64,000 bases of DNA from Rubrivivax sp. (GCA_004210455.1 SEFA01000016.1:1-64000), one strand, 5' to 3'. Shown: positions 10,537 through 20,337, numbered from the stretch's first letter. Numbers and translations: made by a program. The notes: generated by a model from the sequence alone, not told the origin.

Positions 10537-13500
10537 GGGGCGGACTCTCCTTGCGCGGTGGCCGTGCTGTTGTAGCTGCCCTGCGGCTGGGCCCGGCGCT
10601 GCAACTGCTCGATGCGGGGGTCGGACCAGGTGCCGGTGACGCGGAATTCCTCGCTGCTGGCGGCGGCGAGCGGCTTGCGCAGCAGCCACTGCGCCAGGAA
10701 GGCGCCCAGCCCGATGGCGGGATTCACCGCTGCATAGGCGAGGGCGGCGCCGCCGGCGTTGATCTCGGGCAGCACCAGGACGTGCAGGTCCTGGGTCTCG
10801 GCGGCGAGGTCGGCGCTGCCTTCCATCAGGACCGCGGCCTGCAGGCCTTTCATGCGGAGGTTGTCGCTGCGCGCCACGCCCTTGCCGATCTTGATGTCGC
10901 CGGTGACGTTGTCGAACGCGAAGCCCTCCGAGAACACGTCGCGGAAGTCCAGCATCAGCCGCCGCGGAATGGACTGGAGGCTGAGCACGCCCAGCAGCCG
11001 CCCGACACCGGGCTCGGCCTTCAGGAACTGCCCCTTCTCCATCGCGACGTTCAGCTGGCCGCCCATGCTGGCGTAGTCGGGCGACAGCGGCGAGCCCTGC
11101 CAGGACACCTGCCCGGTGAGTTCGCCCTTGCCGCCGCGCAAGACCTGGCCCTGGCCGAGCCGCTCCATCAGCTTGCCGGCGTCCGCGACCTCCAGCTTCC
11201 AGTCGAGTTCGGTCCGGCGCAGCGTCTTGCCGGGCTCGGGCGCCCACTTGCCGGAGGCGCTCAGCGTGGCGTCCGGGCTCTTGAGCACCAGCCGGCCCAG
11301 GCGCCAGTCGCGCGCGTCGTTCTGCTGCTGGGCGTCGATCTCGAGCCTGCCCAGCCGCTTGCCGCGCAACTCGAAGTCGTCGACGACGATGTCCAGGGTC
11401 GGCACGGAGCGCGGCTGCTTGTCGAGCAACTGCTCGACGCCGTCGACGTCGCTGCGAGGCACGGACAACCGCGACAGCCGCGCGTAGACCCGGCCCGGCT
11501 GGTTGGGTTGCTCAGGCCGGACTTCGATGAGGCCGCTGAGCTGTTGCGCATCCATCGAGACGCGCCATCCCGCGCCGGCGTCATGCGAGATCCCGGCCGT
11601 GACGGCGTTCAACGTGCGGCCCGAGAGCTGCAGCGTCTGCGCCTTCAGGGTGAACTGCGACGGTGCATACCCGCCGTCGGCCATGCCGTCGGTCGCGCTG
11701 TCGAGCGCCGAACCGTCCTTCGCGCCGGTCAATCCCGGCAGCGCGGTCTGCCAGGCGTCGGCGTTGAACTGCTCGAAGGTGGCGCGCGCCACGACGCCCT
11801 GCGGGGGCAGCTCGGGCAATTTCTCGCGCACGGCGACCGCCCCGCGCAGGACCTTGGCCTCGTGCGTCACGTCGCGCTGGTAGAGCGCCTGCACCGGACC
11901 GGCCTCGACGCGCAGTTCGTCGCGCTGCGAGCCGGCCGGCGCCGCCACGGCGCGCGTGACGATGCGCAGGGGCCAGGTCTCGTCGGCGGTCTTGCGCATC
12001 GGCGCCGGCAGGTTCACCGCGATGCCTTGCATCGGGCTGGCGACGGTGACCTCCGTCTGACCGCCCTTGAGCACGCCGAGTTCGAAACGCAGCGAGGTCT
12101 GGCCCGTCATCACCGAGGCGACCTGCTGCAGGCCCAGTTCCGGCGCGTTGCGCAGCGCGTCGGCCGTCACCGTGCCCAGCGCGGCGAAGCGCATGGCGCC
12201 GTCCGGCTGGCTGCCGCCGTCGAAGGTCGCATCGCCGCCCAGCACGCGCGCCTGGCCGTTGCGGATCTGCAGACCCTTCTGGTCGAAGCTCACCAGCGCC
12301 TTCGCCTGGCCGAGCATCGGGGTGTCGGGCCGGATGCGCACGTCGTTGCCGGTCAGCGTGACCAGGCCCTTCACCGTCGTGTCGTCGATGTGCATCAACG
12401 GCAGGCGCAGGTTGAGCTTCAGCGCCAGCGGGCCGGTGGCGGTGGTGTTGTCCAGCACGTGGCTGGTCAGCCCCGCGACCGGCGAGTTCTTCACATAGCG
12501 CAGGCCGTCGACCAGCGCGCCGCGCGCCTGGCCGTCGATCTCCAGCACCGGCGCGTGGTGGTACAGGTCGGCGATCGCCCCCTGGACGTTGAAGACGTCC
12601 ACGCCCATCAACTTCGTCCTGGCGTTGCGGATGCTCATCGAGGCGCGGTCGAAGATCAGTTCGGCGTCCAACTGCTCCATCACGGGCCAGGGCGACTGGA
12701 AAGCGGGACGGTCGTCCTCCGCCGGATGGCTGGGCACGTAGGCCAGGGTCAGGTTGCGGACCTGTCCGGCCACGCGGAACTGGCCCTTGCTGCGCGGCGC
12801 GTCGAAGGGGAAATCGAGCAGGTCGCCCTGCAGTCGCACCTGGATCTTGTGGACGGTGCCGTCGCGGATGGCGTCGCGGACATACCGCCGCGCCTCGTGG
12901 CCCATCGAGGCGGGCAGGTAGCGCAGCACACGCGGCGCCTTGATTTCCTCGATGCGGCCGGTCAGGTCCAGCTTGCCGGCGTCGTGCGGGCGCTTGCCCT
13001 CGCCGCTCTGCCAGGCGCCGTCGATCTCGGCGCGCAGGTCGTCGTTGGCGAAACGGACGCCGTTGAACTGCACCGACCAGCGCGTGCGAGGGGCGTCCGG
13101 GGCGGACGCCGCGCTCGCGATCGAGCCGGCCGCGAGCGGGCCGGCGGCCGGCGTGGCGGCCGGCGCGCGCTTGGCGCCGGCCGGCATCGCCGGACGTTGG
13201 GCCTGCCAGCGCAGGGTGGCCTGTGCCTGCTTCAGCGGCACGGACGGCTCCTCGAAGACGCCGGGCAGTGTCACTTCGCCGTTGTTGATGGCCAGGGTGG
13301 CGGTGCCGCCCTGCTCGTTGGCGTCGAACTGCAGGTCGGCGCCGCTGACGCCGGGCCGGCCGGTGGGCGGCGCGGAACCCGGATCGGCAGGCGGCTCCGG
13401 GGTCGCGGCCGTCAGGTGCAGCCCTTGCAGCTGACCCTTGGCGCGGTAGCTGCGCGGCGCGTCCAGCGGGCCGTCCCAATGGAGCTGCAGGGCGTTGAGC

Positions 13501-14717
13501 AGACCGGCGGGTTTCATGTCGGCGATCTGCTGGCGTTGCGTCTCGGCCAGCGGCAGCCGGGCCAGGATCTGGGCCCCGAGGGTCAGGTCGAGCTGCTGCG
13601 CCTGGAAGTCTCCGCCGGTGAGCCCGCCGGTCTTGGGATCGCGCTTGACCTCGAGCGCCCAGTCCGAGCGCGGCCAGTCGAGGCCGTCCCCGGCCTGGAA
13701 ACCGAGCGCCTTGGCTTCCAGCGACAGCGACTGCGGCGTCTGCTTCAGCACCAGCCGGCCGCCGATCTTGGCGAGCGCGAGCTCCGGCAAGCCCGGCGCG
13801 ACGCGCAGCTTGACCGCGCGCAGGCCCATGTCCAGGGTCAGGCTGCGCGGCTCGCCTCGGTCGACGTCCAGCCAGGCGCGCAGCGCGCCGTCGCCTTCGT
13901 TGAGTTCGAAGGGCAGGTCCACATAACGACGCAGCTCGCTGACATCGGTGCGCGGCAGGTGGCCGAAGAGCTGACCGCTCCAGCGCTGGACCGCGCCCGG
14001 CCGGTCCAGCAGCGACTGGGTGAACTCGCCGCGCAGCGTGAATCGCTCGCCCCAGCCCGCGGGCGGCGTGGCGTCCAGCCGCAGCCGGTGGCGGCGCAGG
14101 CCGTTGCGCAGGACGAGGTTCAGGTCGAAGAGCTCCAGCGGCGGTGCCGCGCGCAGCTCGTCGACCCAGCGGATGCGGCCGTGCAGGATGACGAACTCAT
14201 GCTGCTCGAAGAACCAGTCGGCGGCGTCGTCGGAAGCCTGGGTGTCCGAGGGGCCGTCGACGCTGAGCCCGGCGATGAAGACCCGGCCCTTGGCGTCGCG
14301 GCGCAGCAGCAGCTCGGGGCTGTCCAGCAGCAGTTGCGAGAAGCGCAGTTCGAAGGCCAGCAGCGAGCGCGGCGACAGCGCGGCGCTGACGCGGGGCAGA
14401 TGCAGCGCTTCGTGACCGGCGGCGTCGACGACCCGCACGTCGCGCAGGTCGAGCTTGGGGATCCAGCCCGAGGAGGTGGCGCTGATGGCGCCTATCCTGA
14501 CGGGTACCCCCAATGCCTGGGTGGCCTGCTTTTCGAGCTCGGGTCGCCAGTCGTCGATGTGGGGCAGAATCGCCCAATGCAACGCCAGCCAGGCCGCGAT
14601 CAGCAGGGAAAACACCCCTGCCGAAGCCACACCGAGCCAGAGGGCGCAACGTGCCCACCAGCGTCGTTTCGCGACCGCGGAACCGGAGTCAGGACAGGTG
14701 GCGGCGGACGAAGACAT
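10533..14717 (-). CDS. yhdP: YhdP family AsmA-like envelope lipid-transport protein
   Basis: About 1394 residues, the usual size for YhdP. One N-terminal membrane helix (ARCALWLGVASAGVFSLLIAAWLALHW) is followed by a very long periplasmic beta-rich region made of AsmA/DUF3971 repeats (for example WFFEQHEFVILHGRIRWVDE and the C-terminal GDIKIGKGVARSDNLRMKGLQ...VMEGSADL). The tail ends with LPEINAGGAALAYAAVNPAIGLGAFLAQWLLRKPL, the family signature. In E. coli YhdP forms a bridge that moves phospholipids to the outer membrane with TamB and YdbH. ATG 14717 is my choice; ATG 14756 is also in frame and neither has a strong ribosome site. The gene diverges from glnE (about 46 bases apart) and is coupled to nit at its 3' end. 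Confidence 0.92.
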   Translation of the reverse strand: MSSSAATCPDSGSAVAKRRWWARCALWLGVASAGVFSLLIAAWLALHWAILPHIDDWRPELEKQATQALGVPVRIGAISATSSGWIPKLDLRDVRVVDAAGHEALHLPRVSAALSPRSLLAFELRFSQLLLDSPELLLRRDAKGRVFIAGLSVDGPSDTQASDDAADWFFEQHEFVILHGRIRWVDELRAAPPLELFDLNLVLRNGLRRHRLRLDATPPAGWGERFTLRGEFTQSLLDRPGAVQRWSGQLFGHLPRTDVSELRRYVDLPFELNEGDGALRAWLDVDRGEPRSLTLDMGLRAVKLRVAPGLPELALAKIGGRLVLKQTPQSLSLEAKALGFQAGDGLDWPRSDWALEVKRDPKTGGLTGGDFQAQQLDLTLGAQILARLPLAETQRQQIADMKPAGLLNALQLHWDGPLDAPRSYRAKGQLQGLHLTAATPEPPADPGSAPPTGRPGVSGADLQFDANEQGGTATLAINNGEVTLPGVFEEPSVPLKQAQATLRWQAQRPAMPAGAKRAPAATPAAGPLAAGSIASAASAPDAPRTRWSVQFNGVRFANDDLRAEIDGAWQSGEGKRPHDAGKLDLTGRIEEIKAPRVLRYLPASMGHEARRYVRDAIRDGTVHKIQVRLQGDLLDFPFDAPRSKGQFRVAGQVRNLTLAYVPSHPAEDDRPAFQSPWPVMEQLDAELIFDRASMSIRNARTKLMGVDVFNVQGAIADLYHHAPVLEIDGQARGALVDGLRYVKNSPVAGLTSHVLDNTTATGPLALKLNLRLPLMHIDDTTVKGLVTLTGNDVRIRPDTPMLGQAKALVSFDQKGLQIRNGQARVLGGDATFDGGSQPDGAMRFAALGTVTADALRNAPELGLQQVASVMTGQTSLRFELGVLKGGQTEVTVASPMQGIAVNLPAPMRKTADETWPLRIVTRAVAAPAGSQRDELRVEAGPVQALYQRDVTHEAKVLRGAVAVREKLPELPPQGVVARATFEQFNADAWQTALPGLTGAKDGSALDSATDGMADGGYAPSQFTLKAQTLQLSGRTLNAVTAGISHDAGAGWRVSMDAQQLSGLIEVRPEQPNQPGRVYARLSRLSVPRSDVDGVEQLLDKQPRSVPTLDIVVDDFELRGKRLGRLEIDAQQQNDARDWRLGRLVLKSPDATLSASGKWAPEPGKTLRRTELDWKLEVADAGKLMERLGQGQVLRGGKGELTGQVSWQGSPLSPDYASMGGQLNVAMEKGQFLKAEPGVGRLLGVLSLQSIPRRLMLDFRDVFSEGFAFDNVTGDIKIGKGVARSDNLRMKGLQAAVLMEGSADLAAETQDLHVLVLPEINAGGAALAYAAVNPAIGLGAFLAQWLLRKPLAAASSEEFRVTGTWSDPRIEQLQRRAQPQGSYNSTATAQGESAP

Positions 14718-14763
14718 GTAAGGGTGGACGGCGGTCGTCGAATCTAGCACAGCCATTCCGGCC

Positions 14764-17556
14764 ATGAGCCAGCGAGAGCATTCTTTACCGATGGATTCAG
14801 TTGCCTCGGCAACCTCTGACACGACGGGCGTTCCGACGCCGGCCGCGTCCGCGGACCACAGCCGTTTCGTTCAGCGCATCCGCCGCCGTTACGCGGCTGA
14901 ATTGTCGTTGCTGCCGCCCGGACTGCCGGACGACGTCACGATGCGCGCCGTCGTGGACCAGCTCCGGCAAGCCGGGCGCCCGCTGCCCGCCGCGCTGCGC
15001 GTGATGCGCCAGCTGGTGATGGAGCGGCTGGCCGTGCTCGACGTCGAGCAGGGCGCCCCGATGACCGACGTGACGCAGACGATGACGCACCTGGCGGAGG
15101 TGGCGCTGGACATCGGCGTGATCGCCTGCCGCGCCGAACTCGACGCCCAGTACGGCGCGCCGCGCGACGCCGTCGGCCAGGACATCGACTTCTGGGTCGT
15201 GGGCATGGGCAAGCTGGGCGGGCGCGAGCTCAACGTCTCGTCCGACATCGACCTGATCTATGTCTACGAGGAAGACGGCCAGACCGAGGGCGGCGCCGGC
15301 GGCCAGAAGATCTCCGCCCACGAATACTTCGCCCAGCTGTCGCGGCGCCTGTCGACGCTGATCGGCGACGTGACCGAGGACGGCCAGGTGTTCCGCGTCG
15401 ACCTCGCGCTGCGGCCGAACGGCAACTCCGGGCCGCCCGCGGTGAGCATGGCGATGCTGGAGGAGTACTTCCTCGTGCAGGGCAGGGAGTGGGAACGCTT
15501 CGCCTGGCTGAAGAGCCGCATCGTCGCGCCACGCGAGAGCGTCAAGAGCGGGCGCGCGATGCAGCTGCGCAGCCTGGTGACGCCCTTCGTCTACCGGCGA
15601 TACCTGGATTACGGCGTTTTCGAGGGCCTGCGCCAGCTGCATCGCAAGATCCGCGACGAGGCCCAGCGCCGTGCCGCCGGCCGGCCGGAGCGGGCCAACG
15701 ACGTCAAGTTGTCGCGCGGCGGCATCCGGGAGATCGAGTTCATCGTCCAGCTGCTGCAGGTGGTGCGCGGCGGACAGTTCCCGGAGATCCGCACCCGGTC
15801 GACGCTGAAGGCGCTGACGCGCCTGGCCGCACGCGGGTTGATGAAGCCCGAGACCGCGACGGCGCTGGCCAAGGGGTACGACTTCCTGCGCCGCGTCGAA
15901 CACCGGATCCAGTACCTGGACGACCAGCAGACCCATTGCCTGCCCGCGGCCGACGAGGACATCGGCTGGATCGCGCGCAGCCTGAATCTGACCTGCAACA
16001 GCCACGCCTGTCCGCTGCTGGACCGGCTGATGGAGGTGCGGGAGCTGGTGGCGACCGAATTCGACGCGCTGCTGCATGACGGCGTCGCGCCGGGCGGCAA
16101 GGGCAACTGCAGGAACGGCATGTGCGGCGGTCCGCCGCTGCCGATCGACAGCGAGGAGTTCCTCGACAAGCTGCAGCCCGAGCTGGCGGCCAATGTGCGG
16201 CGCTGGGCTCAGCAGGCGCGGGTGCAGAACCTGCGCGAGGAATCGCGCCTGCGGCTGGCCAAGCTGGTCGGTCGCGCGGCGCTGGCGGTACGCCAGGGCG
16301 AATGCACGATGGACGCGGCCCAGCGCTTCGTCGACTGGATCGAGCCGCTGCTGCGCCGCGAGAGCTACCTCGCGCTGCTGGTCGAGCGGCCCGCCGTACA
16401 GGGCCGGCTGCTGAGCCTGCTGGGCCTGGCGCGCTGGCCGATGCGCTACCTGATGCAGCATCCCGGCGTGATCGACGAATTGGCCGATGCGCGGCTGCTG
16501 CACGAGCGCTTCGACGGTCCCGCCTTCATCCAGGACCTGCAGGCGCGTCACGACGCCTGGGCCGAACACGGCGAGGCGAGCGAGGACGCGCTGCTGGACA
16601 GCGTGCGCCGCGCGCATCACGCGGAGGTCTTCCGCACGCTGGTGCGGGACGTGGAAGGGCAGATCAGCGTCGAGCAGGTCGCCGACGAGCTGTCGCTGCT
16701 CGCCGACGCGACGCTGCAGTGCGTGCTCGCCTGGGCTTGGGACCGGCTGAAGCAGAAGCACCGTCCGACGCCGCGCCTGGCGGTGATCGCCTACGGCAAG
16801 CTGGGCGGCAAGGAGCTGGGCTACGGCAGCGACCTGGACCTGGTGTTCCTCTTCGACGATGAGGACGAGAACGCCGCCGAGATCTACGGCGCCTTCGTCC
16901 GCAAGCTGATCACCTGGCTGACGATCCGCACCGCGGCGGGGGAACTCTTCGACATCGACACGGCGCTGCGTCCCAACGGCAACTCGGGGCTGCTGGTGAC
17001 CTCGCTGTCGTCGTTTGAAAACTACCAGGGCGGGCGCGGCAGCAACACGGCCTGGACCTGGGAACACCAGGCGATCACGCGGGCGCGATTCTGCGCCGGC
17101 GACGCGTCGCTGGCCGAGCGCTTCGAGGCCACGCGCCGCGCGGTGCTCACCGCGCCGCGCGATCCGGCGGCGCTGCGCGAGGAGGTCGTCGCGATGCGCG
17201 AGAAGCTGCGCGCCGCCCGCAACGTGCGCGCCGGCTTCTTCGACATGAAGCACAGCCCGGGGGGCATGGTCGACGCCGAGTTTGCGTTGCAGTACCTGAT
17301 CCTGGCGCACTCCGGCCAGCATCCGGAACTGCTGGCCAACGCCGGCAACATCGCGCTGCTGCAGCGCGCCGAGTCCTTCGGCCTGCTGCCGGCCGAGGTG
17401 GGCCGCCAGGCGGCCGACGCGTACCGCGAACTGCGTCGCGTGCAGCATCGGGCACGCCTGAACGAGCAGACGACCTCGCTGGAGGGCGAGGCCGCCGAGG
17501 CGCTCGCGCCGCAGCGCGACGCGGTGCTCGCGCTCTGGCGGGCCGTCTTCGGCTGA
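14764..17556 (+). CDS. glnE: Bifunctional glutamine synthetase adenylyltransferase / adenylyl-removing enzyme
   Basis: 930 residues with the two-nucleotidyltransferase layout of GlnE. The N-terminal adenylyl-removing half carries GMGKLGGRELNVSSDIDL (about residue 149) and the C-terminal adenylyltransferase half carries YGKLGGKELGYGSDLDLV (about residue 676); both contain the G-S-D-x-D metal-binding residues. The enzyme adjusts glutamine synthetase activity to nitrogen supply under control of PII protein. Between the domains lies a Cys-containing loop (KGNCRNGMCGG, about residue 444). The start could also be ATG 14791 (MDSVASATS). Divergent from yhdP and close to the downstream rhomboid gene, a conserved betaproteobacterial neighbourhood for the first two. 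Confidence 0.96.
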   Translation: MSQREHSLPMDSVASATSDTTGVPTPAASADHSRFVQRIRRRYAAELSLLPPGLPDDVTMRAVVDQLRQAGRPLPAALRVMRQLVMERLAVLDVEQGAPMTDVTQTMTHLAEVALDIGVIACRAELDAQYGAPRDAVGQDIDFWVVGMGKLGGRELNVSSDIDLIYVYEEDGQTEGGAGGQKISAHEYFAQLSRRLSTLIGDVTEDGQVFRVDLALRPNGNSGPPAVSMAMLEEYFLVQGREWERFAWLKSRIVAPRESVKSGRAMQLRSLVTPFVYRRYLDYGVFEGLRQLHRKIRDEAQRRAAGRPERANDVKLSRGGIREIEFIVQLLQVVRGGQFPEIRTRSTLKALTRLAARGLMKPETATALAKGYDFLRRVEHRIQYLDDQQTHCLPAADEDIGWIARSLNLTCNSHACPLLDRLMEVRELVATEFDALLHDGVAPGGKGNCRNGMCGGPPLPIDSEEFLDKLQPELAANVRRWAQQARVQNLREESRLRLAKLVGRAALAVRQGECTMDAAQRFVDWIEPLLRRESYLALLVERPAVQGRLLSLLGLARWPMRYLMQHPGVIDELADARLLHERFDGPAFIQDLQARHDAWAEHGEASEDALLDSVRRAHHAEVFRTLVRDVEGQISVEQVADELSLLADATLQCVLAWAWDRLKQKHRPTPRLAVIAYGKLGGKELGYGSDLDLVFLFDDEDENAAEIYGAFVRKLITWLTIRTAAGELFDIDTALRPNGNSGLLVTSLSSFENYQGGRGSNTAWTWEHQAITRARFCAGDASLAERFEATRRAVLTAPRDPAALREEVVAMREKLRAARNVRAGFFDMKHSPGGMVDAEFALQYLILAHSGQHPELLANAGNIALLQRAESFGLLPAEVGRQAADAYRELRRVQHRARLNEQTTSLEGEAAEALAPQRDAVLALWRAVFG

Positions 17557-17575
17557 GATCGCGGAGCGGAACCGG

Positions 17576-18199
17576 ATGCCGGGACGCGCGTGGCTCCTCG
17601 TCGCGATGGCACTGGCCATCGGCTCGCTGGTGGCCTGGGTCCAGGCGCCGCCTGTGCAGACCGCGCTCGAATGGCGACCTGAGCTCGCCGGGCGCGAGCC
17701 CTGGCGCGCCATCAGCGCGGCGTGGCTGCACTGGAGCCCGCAGCACCTGATCGCGAACCTCGCCGGCTGCGCGGTGGTCGGCCTGCTCGGCGTGGCCGCG
17801 CGCTTGACGGCGCGCGATGCCGTGGCCTGGCTGCTCGCCTGGCCGCTGACGCAATTCGGCCTGTTGATCGAGCCTTCCCTTGAACGCTTCGGTGGCGCGT
17901 CCGGCGTGCTGCACGCGGGCGTGGCGGTAGCGGCGATCGGGATGATGCGGATGCGGGCCTCCCACGGGCGGGAGCGCGTGATCGGACTGCTCATCGGCAT
18001 CGGGCTCGTCGTGAAGGTGGCGGCGGAGCGGCCCTTGTCGGCGCCGGCCTTGCGCCACTGGGACGGCTGGAACATCGCGATCGCGCCGCTGGCGCACCTG
18101 ACGGGACTGATCGCCGGCGTGGCCACGGCGCTGTTGTGTGCGTTGGCCGCGCGGGCCTGGATGCGTCGTGCCAGCGGCGGCACGAACCGCCGGGCATGA
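17576..18199 (+). CDS. Rhomboid-family intramembrane serine protease, rhombosortase-like
   Basis: 207 residues, mostly membrane helices. Rhomboid features are visible: HWSPQHLIANLAG in the second helix, the catalytic Ser in GGASGVLHAG and the catalytic His in PLAHLTGLIAG. The short length, the G-A-S-G-V-L-H serine motif and the lack of extra domains match rhombosortase (RrtA), which cleaves proteins carrying a C-terminal GlyGly-CTERM signal before their release to the surface. That substrate class is family knowledge; I see no GlyGly-CTERM protein in this window, so its targets must be elsewhere. It starts 20 bases after glnE and ends 10 bases before the DMT transporter gene, so these three may be co-transcribed. 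Confidence 0.75.
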   Translation: MPGRAWLLVAMALAIGSLVAWVQAPPVQTALEWRPELAGREPWRAISAAWLHWSPQHLIANLAGCAVVGLLGVAARLTARDAVAWLLAWPLTQFGLLIEPSLERFGGASGVLHAGVAVAAIGMMRMRASHGRERVIGLLIGIGLVVKVAAERPLSAPALRHWDGWNIAIAPLAHLTGLIAGVATALLCALAARAWMRRASGGTNRRA

Positions 18200-18208
18200 T
18201 CCGGCCCC

Positions 18209-19093
18209 ATGGAACGCAAGCATCATCTCGACAGCACGGCGGTGGTCATCCTTCTGGGATGCTGCGTGCTGTGGGGCCTGAACCAGGTGGCGGCCAAGGC
18301 CGCGCTGACGGAGATCGGTCCGTTGTGGCAGGCGGCCTTGCGCTCCGGCCTGGCCGGCGCGCTGGTCTGGGCCTTCGCCGCGGTGCGCGGCATCGCGCTG
18401 TTCCGTCGTGACGGCAGCCTGCCGGGCGGACTGCTCGCCGGTCTGCTGTTCGCCGCCGAGTTTGCCTGCATCTTCATCGGCCTGCAGTACACGACGGCGT
18501 CGCGGATGGTGGTCTTCCTCTACCTGTCGCCCTTCGTCGTCGCGCTGGGCATGCCCTTGATCTCGTCGGCGGAACGGCTGACGACGCGGCAGGCCGCAGG
18601 GCTGCTGATCGCTTTCGGCGCGGTGGCCTTCGCGTTCGGCGAGGGCCTGCACGGGAGCGGGCAGGCGATGCAGTGGCTGGGCGATGCGCTCGGCGTGCTG
18701 GCCGCGCTGCTGTGGGGCGGCACGACGCTCGCGATCCGCGCGACCAAGCTCTCTTCCGCCAGCGCGGAGAAGACGCTGCTGTACCAGCTGGCGATCTCCG
18801 CGGTCGCGCTCGCGGCCGGCGCGGTCGCGACCGGGGAAGCACTCCCGCTCGCCTGGTCCTGGCGCCTGCTGGGGCTGTTCGGATTCCAGGCCGTGATCGT
18901 GTCGTTCGCGAGCTACCTGCTGTGGTTCTGGCTGATCCGGCACTACCCGGCGACCAAGCTCTCGAGCTTCACGCTGAGCACACCGCTCTTCGGCCTCATC
19001 GCCGGCGCGCTGCTGCTCGGCGAGCCGATCACCCCGCGCCTGATGCTCGCCCTTGCGGGGTTGGCGGCGGGGATCGTGATGGTGAATCGCTAG
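18209..19093 (+). CDS. DMT superfamily (EamA) transporter
   Basis: 294 residues with about ten hydrophobic helices arranged as two EamA repeats (first: LLGCCVLWGLNQVAAKAAL to LLIAFGAVAFAFG; second: ALGVLAALLWGGTTLAIRAT to ALAGLAAGIVMVNR). Both repeats end in the usual small-residue helix with a G-E-x-x-x-x-R/P turn (LLLGEPITPRLM). Members export or import metabolites such as amino acids or carry drugs; the substrate cannot be told from sequence. It follows the rhomboid gene by 10 bases on the same strand. No clear terminator is visible before the convergent small gene ending at 19105. Confidence 0.9.
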   Translation: MERKHHLDSTAVVILLGCCVLWGLNQVAAKAALTEIGPLWQAALRSGLAGALVWAFAAVRGIALFRRDGSLPGGLLAGLLFAAEFACIFIGLQYTTASRMVVFLYLSPFVVALGMPLISSAERLTTRQAAGLLIAFGAVAFAFGEGLHGSGQAMQWLGDALGVLAALLWGGTTLAIRATKLSSASAEKTLLYQLAISAVALAAGAVATGEALPLAWSWRLLGLFGFQAVIVSFASYLLWFWLIRHYPATKLSSFTLSTPLFGLIAGALLLGEPITPRLMLALAGLAAGIVMVNR

Positions 19094-19104
19094 CAAAAGC
19101 TTGT

Positions 19105-19344
19105 TCAAGCACTGCCGCGAGGCCTCGCGCACGCAGCGGAGTCTTCGATGGCGTCCTCGCCGAACTCCCGCCTGGCCCATCGCACGAGCGGTGCATTTTC
19201 AGGAAGCGCCTCGCGGGCGAGGTGTTCCCTGGCGTAATCGGACCAAGTCTTGCGCACGACCGGATTCTGGCGCCGGTGCAATATATCTTCGATGCTGTTC
19301 TTGCGGCGGTTCGTCGACACGTATTCTTGTTTCAGCTGGGTCAT
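19105..19344 (-). CDS. Small charged protein of unknown function
   Basis: 79 residues from ATG 19344, which has a TGGAGC-type ribosome site about six bases upstream. The sequence is strongly charged (TNRRKNSIEDILHRRQNPVV, then YAREHLAREALPENAPLVRWARREFGEDAIEDSA) and predicted helical, with no signal peptide or membrane segment. It follows the frameshifted gene on the same strand by only 10 bases, so the two were probably one operon. I do not recognise it. A companion (chaperone or immunity) role to the upstream gene is possible but only inferred from spacing. Confidence 0.5.
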   Translation of the reverse strand: MTQLKQEYVSTNRRKNSIEDILHRRQNPVVRKTWSDYAREHLAREALPENAPLVRWARREFGEDAIEDSAACARPRGSA

Positions 19345-19354
19345 GGTTGCTCCA

Positions 19355-20257
19355 TCAATCGAAAGACTTCCGCAGGCGCGAGACATATCGCATGTTCATG
19401 GCCGCGTCGAAATAGTGTTTGCGCCGTATCCAAACCAGGCCTTCGTCCTTGGTGATCGCCGCCACGTCGATCGGTCCTCCCACGGACTCCGAAGGGGAGG
19501 TGACGCGCTCCTTCAGCGACTCGATGCCAAGGAGAGATTCAGCCAGATGCGCCATTTCCTGCACGCTGAGACTTTGAAGAACGCCGAGCAGGGGAGAGAA
19601 GTTGTACTGCCAGTTCAGGCGCTTCCAATCGGCCATGAAGCGCTGTTGGCAGACGCCGGTAATGGCCCCGGCCAGATCGCTGGGGACATCGATGCCGGAA
19701 TCACGAAGACATCGGAAGACGGACTCGAAGCCAAGCGCGCTCTGTTCGTCGACGACGGCCTCCAACGAGCGACTGCGGAGCGGCGTACCTGAGCCGATGT
19801 CCCAGTTCAGCCAACTCCGCGCCGTCCACTGCGGCCAATGAGGCCACGCTGCGGATCTGTTCTTCCGCACGTTGCGTCCAGGGACCAAGATCACGCAGCA
19901 CCTGATTCATCGCTTGTACAGAGAGCGGCTCAGCCACGCCCGTCGCATCCAGCAGTTCACGTAGTCGCGTCCTCTGCGACGCCCAAGCGGCACGTCGTCG
20001 ATCCAACGCCACGCCGCGATCGAAAATCGAACCATCAGCTTGCCGCGCCATGCGAACGACCTCTTCGCGCCAATGACGACACCTCGCTTGTTGAGAAGAA
20101 GTATTTCGCTGGTCATTCCAATGTCCCGCTTCAGGAGAACTGACGTGTCGAGCGCCGTCTGCCTGATGCGGAAGCGATCGATGGAAGCCTGAAATTGTTG
20201 GTGACCATCGCCGTCGCTGGCAATTCGCTCATTTCGGTAGGACTGATGCAACTGCAT
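19355..20257 (-). pseudogene. Frameshifted gene of unknown function, divergent from the PIP-box gene
   Basis: The coding signal starts at ATG 20257 (GGAGGGGG about 8 bases upstream) as MQLHQSYRNERI... and continues to LLLNKRGVVIG. It then shifts frame near 20066-20072 into EEVVRMARQADGSIFDRG...AELAELGHRLRYA, and shifts back near 19765-19785 into RSLEAVVDEQSALGFESVF, ending VWIRRKHYFDAAMNMRYVSRLRK at 19355. Joined, it would give about 300 residues in one sense. Both shifts are consistent with single-base indels. It may be a decayed gene or carry assembly errors; another single-base shift in the DMT gene at 55377 makes the second option real. No family recognised and no signal peptide. It shares an upstream region with the putative type III effector gene. 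Confidence 0.6.
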
Positions 20258-20337
20258 GCAGTCGCCCCCTCCAAATGGGAATGCGCGGACGGTTGATGTC
20301 ACCCCTTCGACCCTCGAATGGGGGAATGGTGGATCGC

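Noticed and set aside
10524-14747. A frame of over 1400 codons on the plus strand opposite yhdP
   Set aside because: Its composition is that of a codon-bias shadow; the minus strand carries the full YhdP protein with conserved ends.
14797-18219. Long frame on the minus strand opposite glnE
   Set aside because: glnE is intact with both nucleotidyltransferase motifs; the antisense frame has no recognisable domain.
20066-20085. Programmed ribosomal frameshift in the gene at 19355-20257
   Set aside because: No slippery heptamer or downstream structure is evident at the break, and a second break follows 300 bases later; indel mutation or sequence error is simpler.
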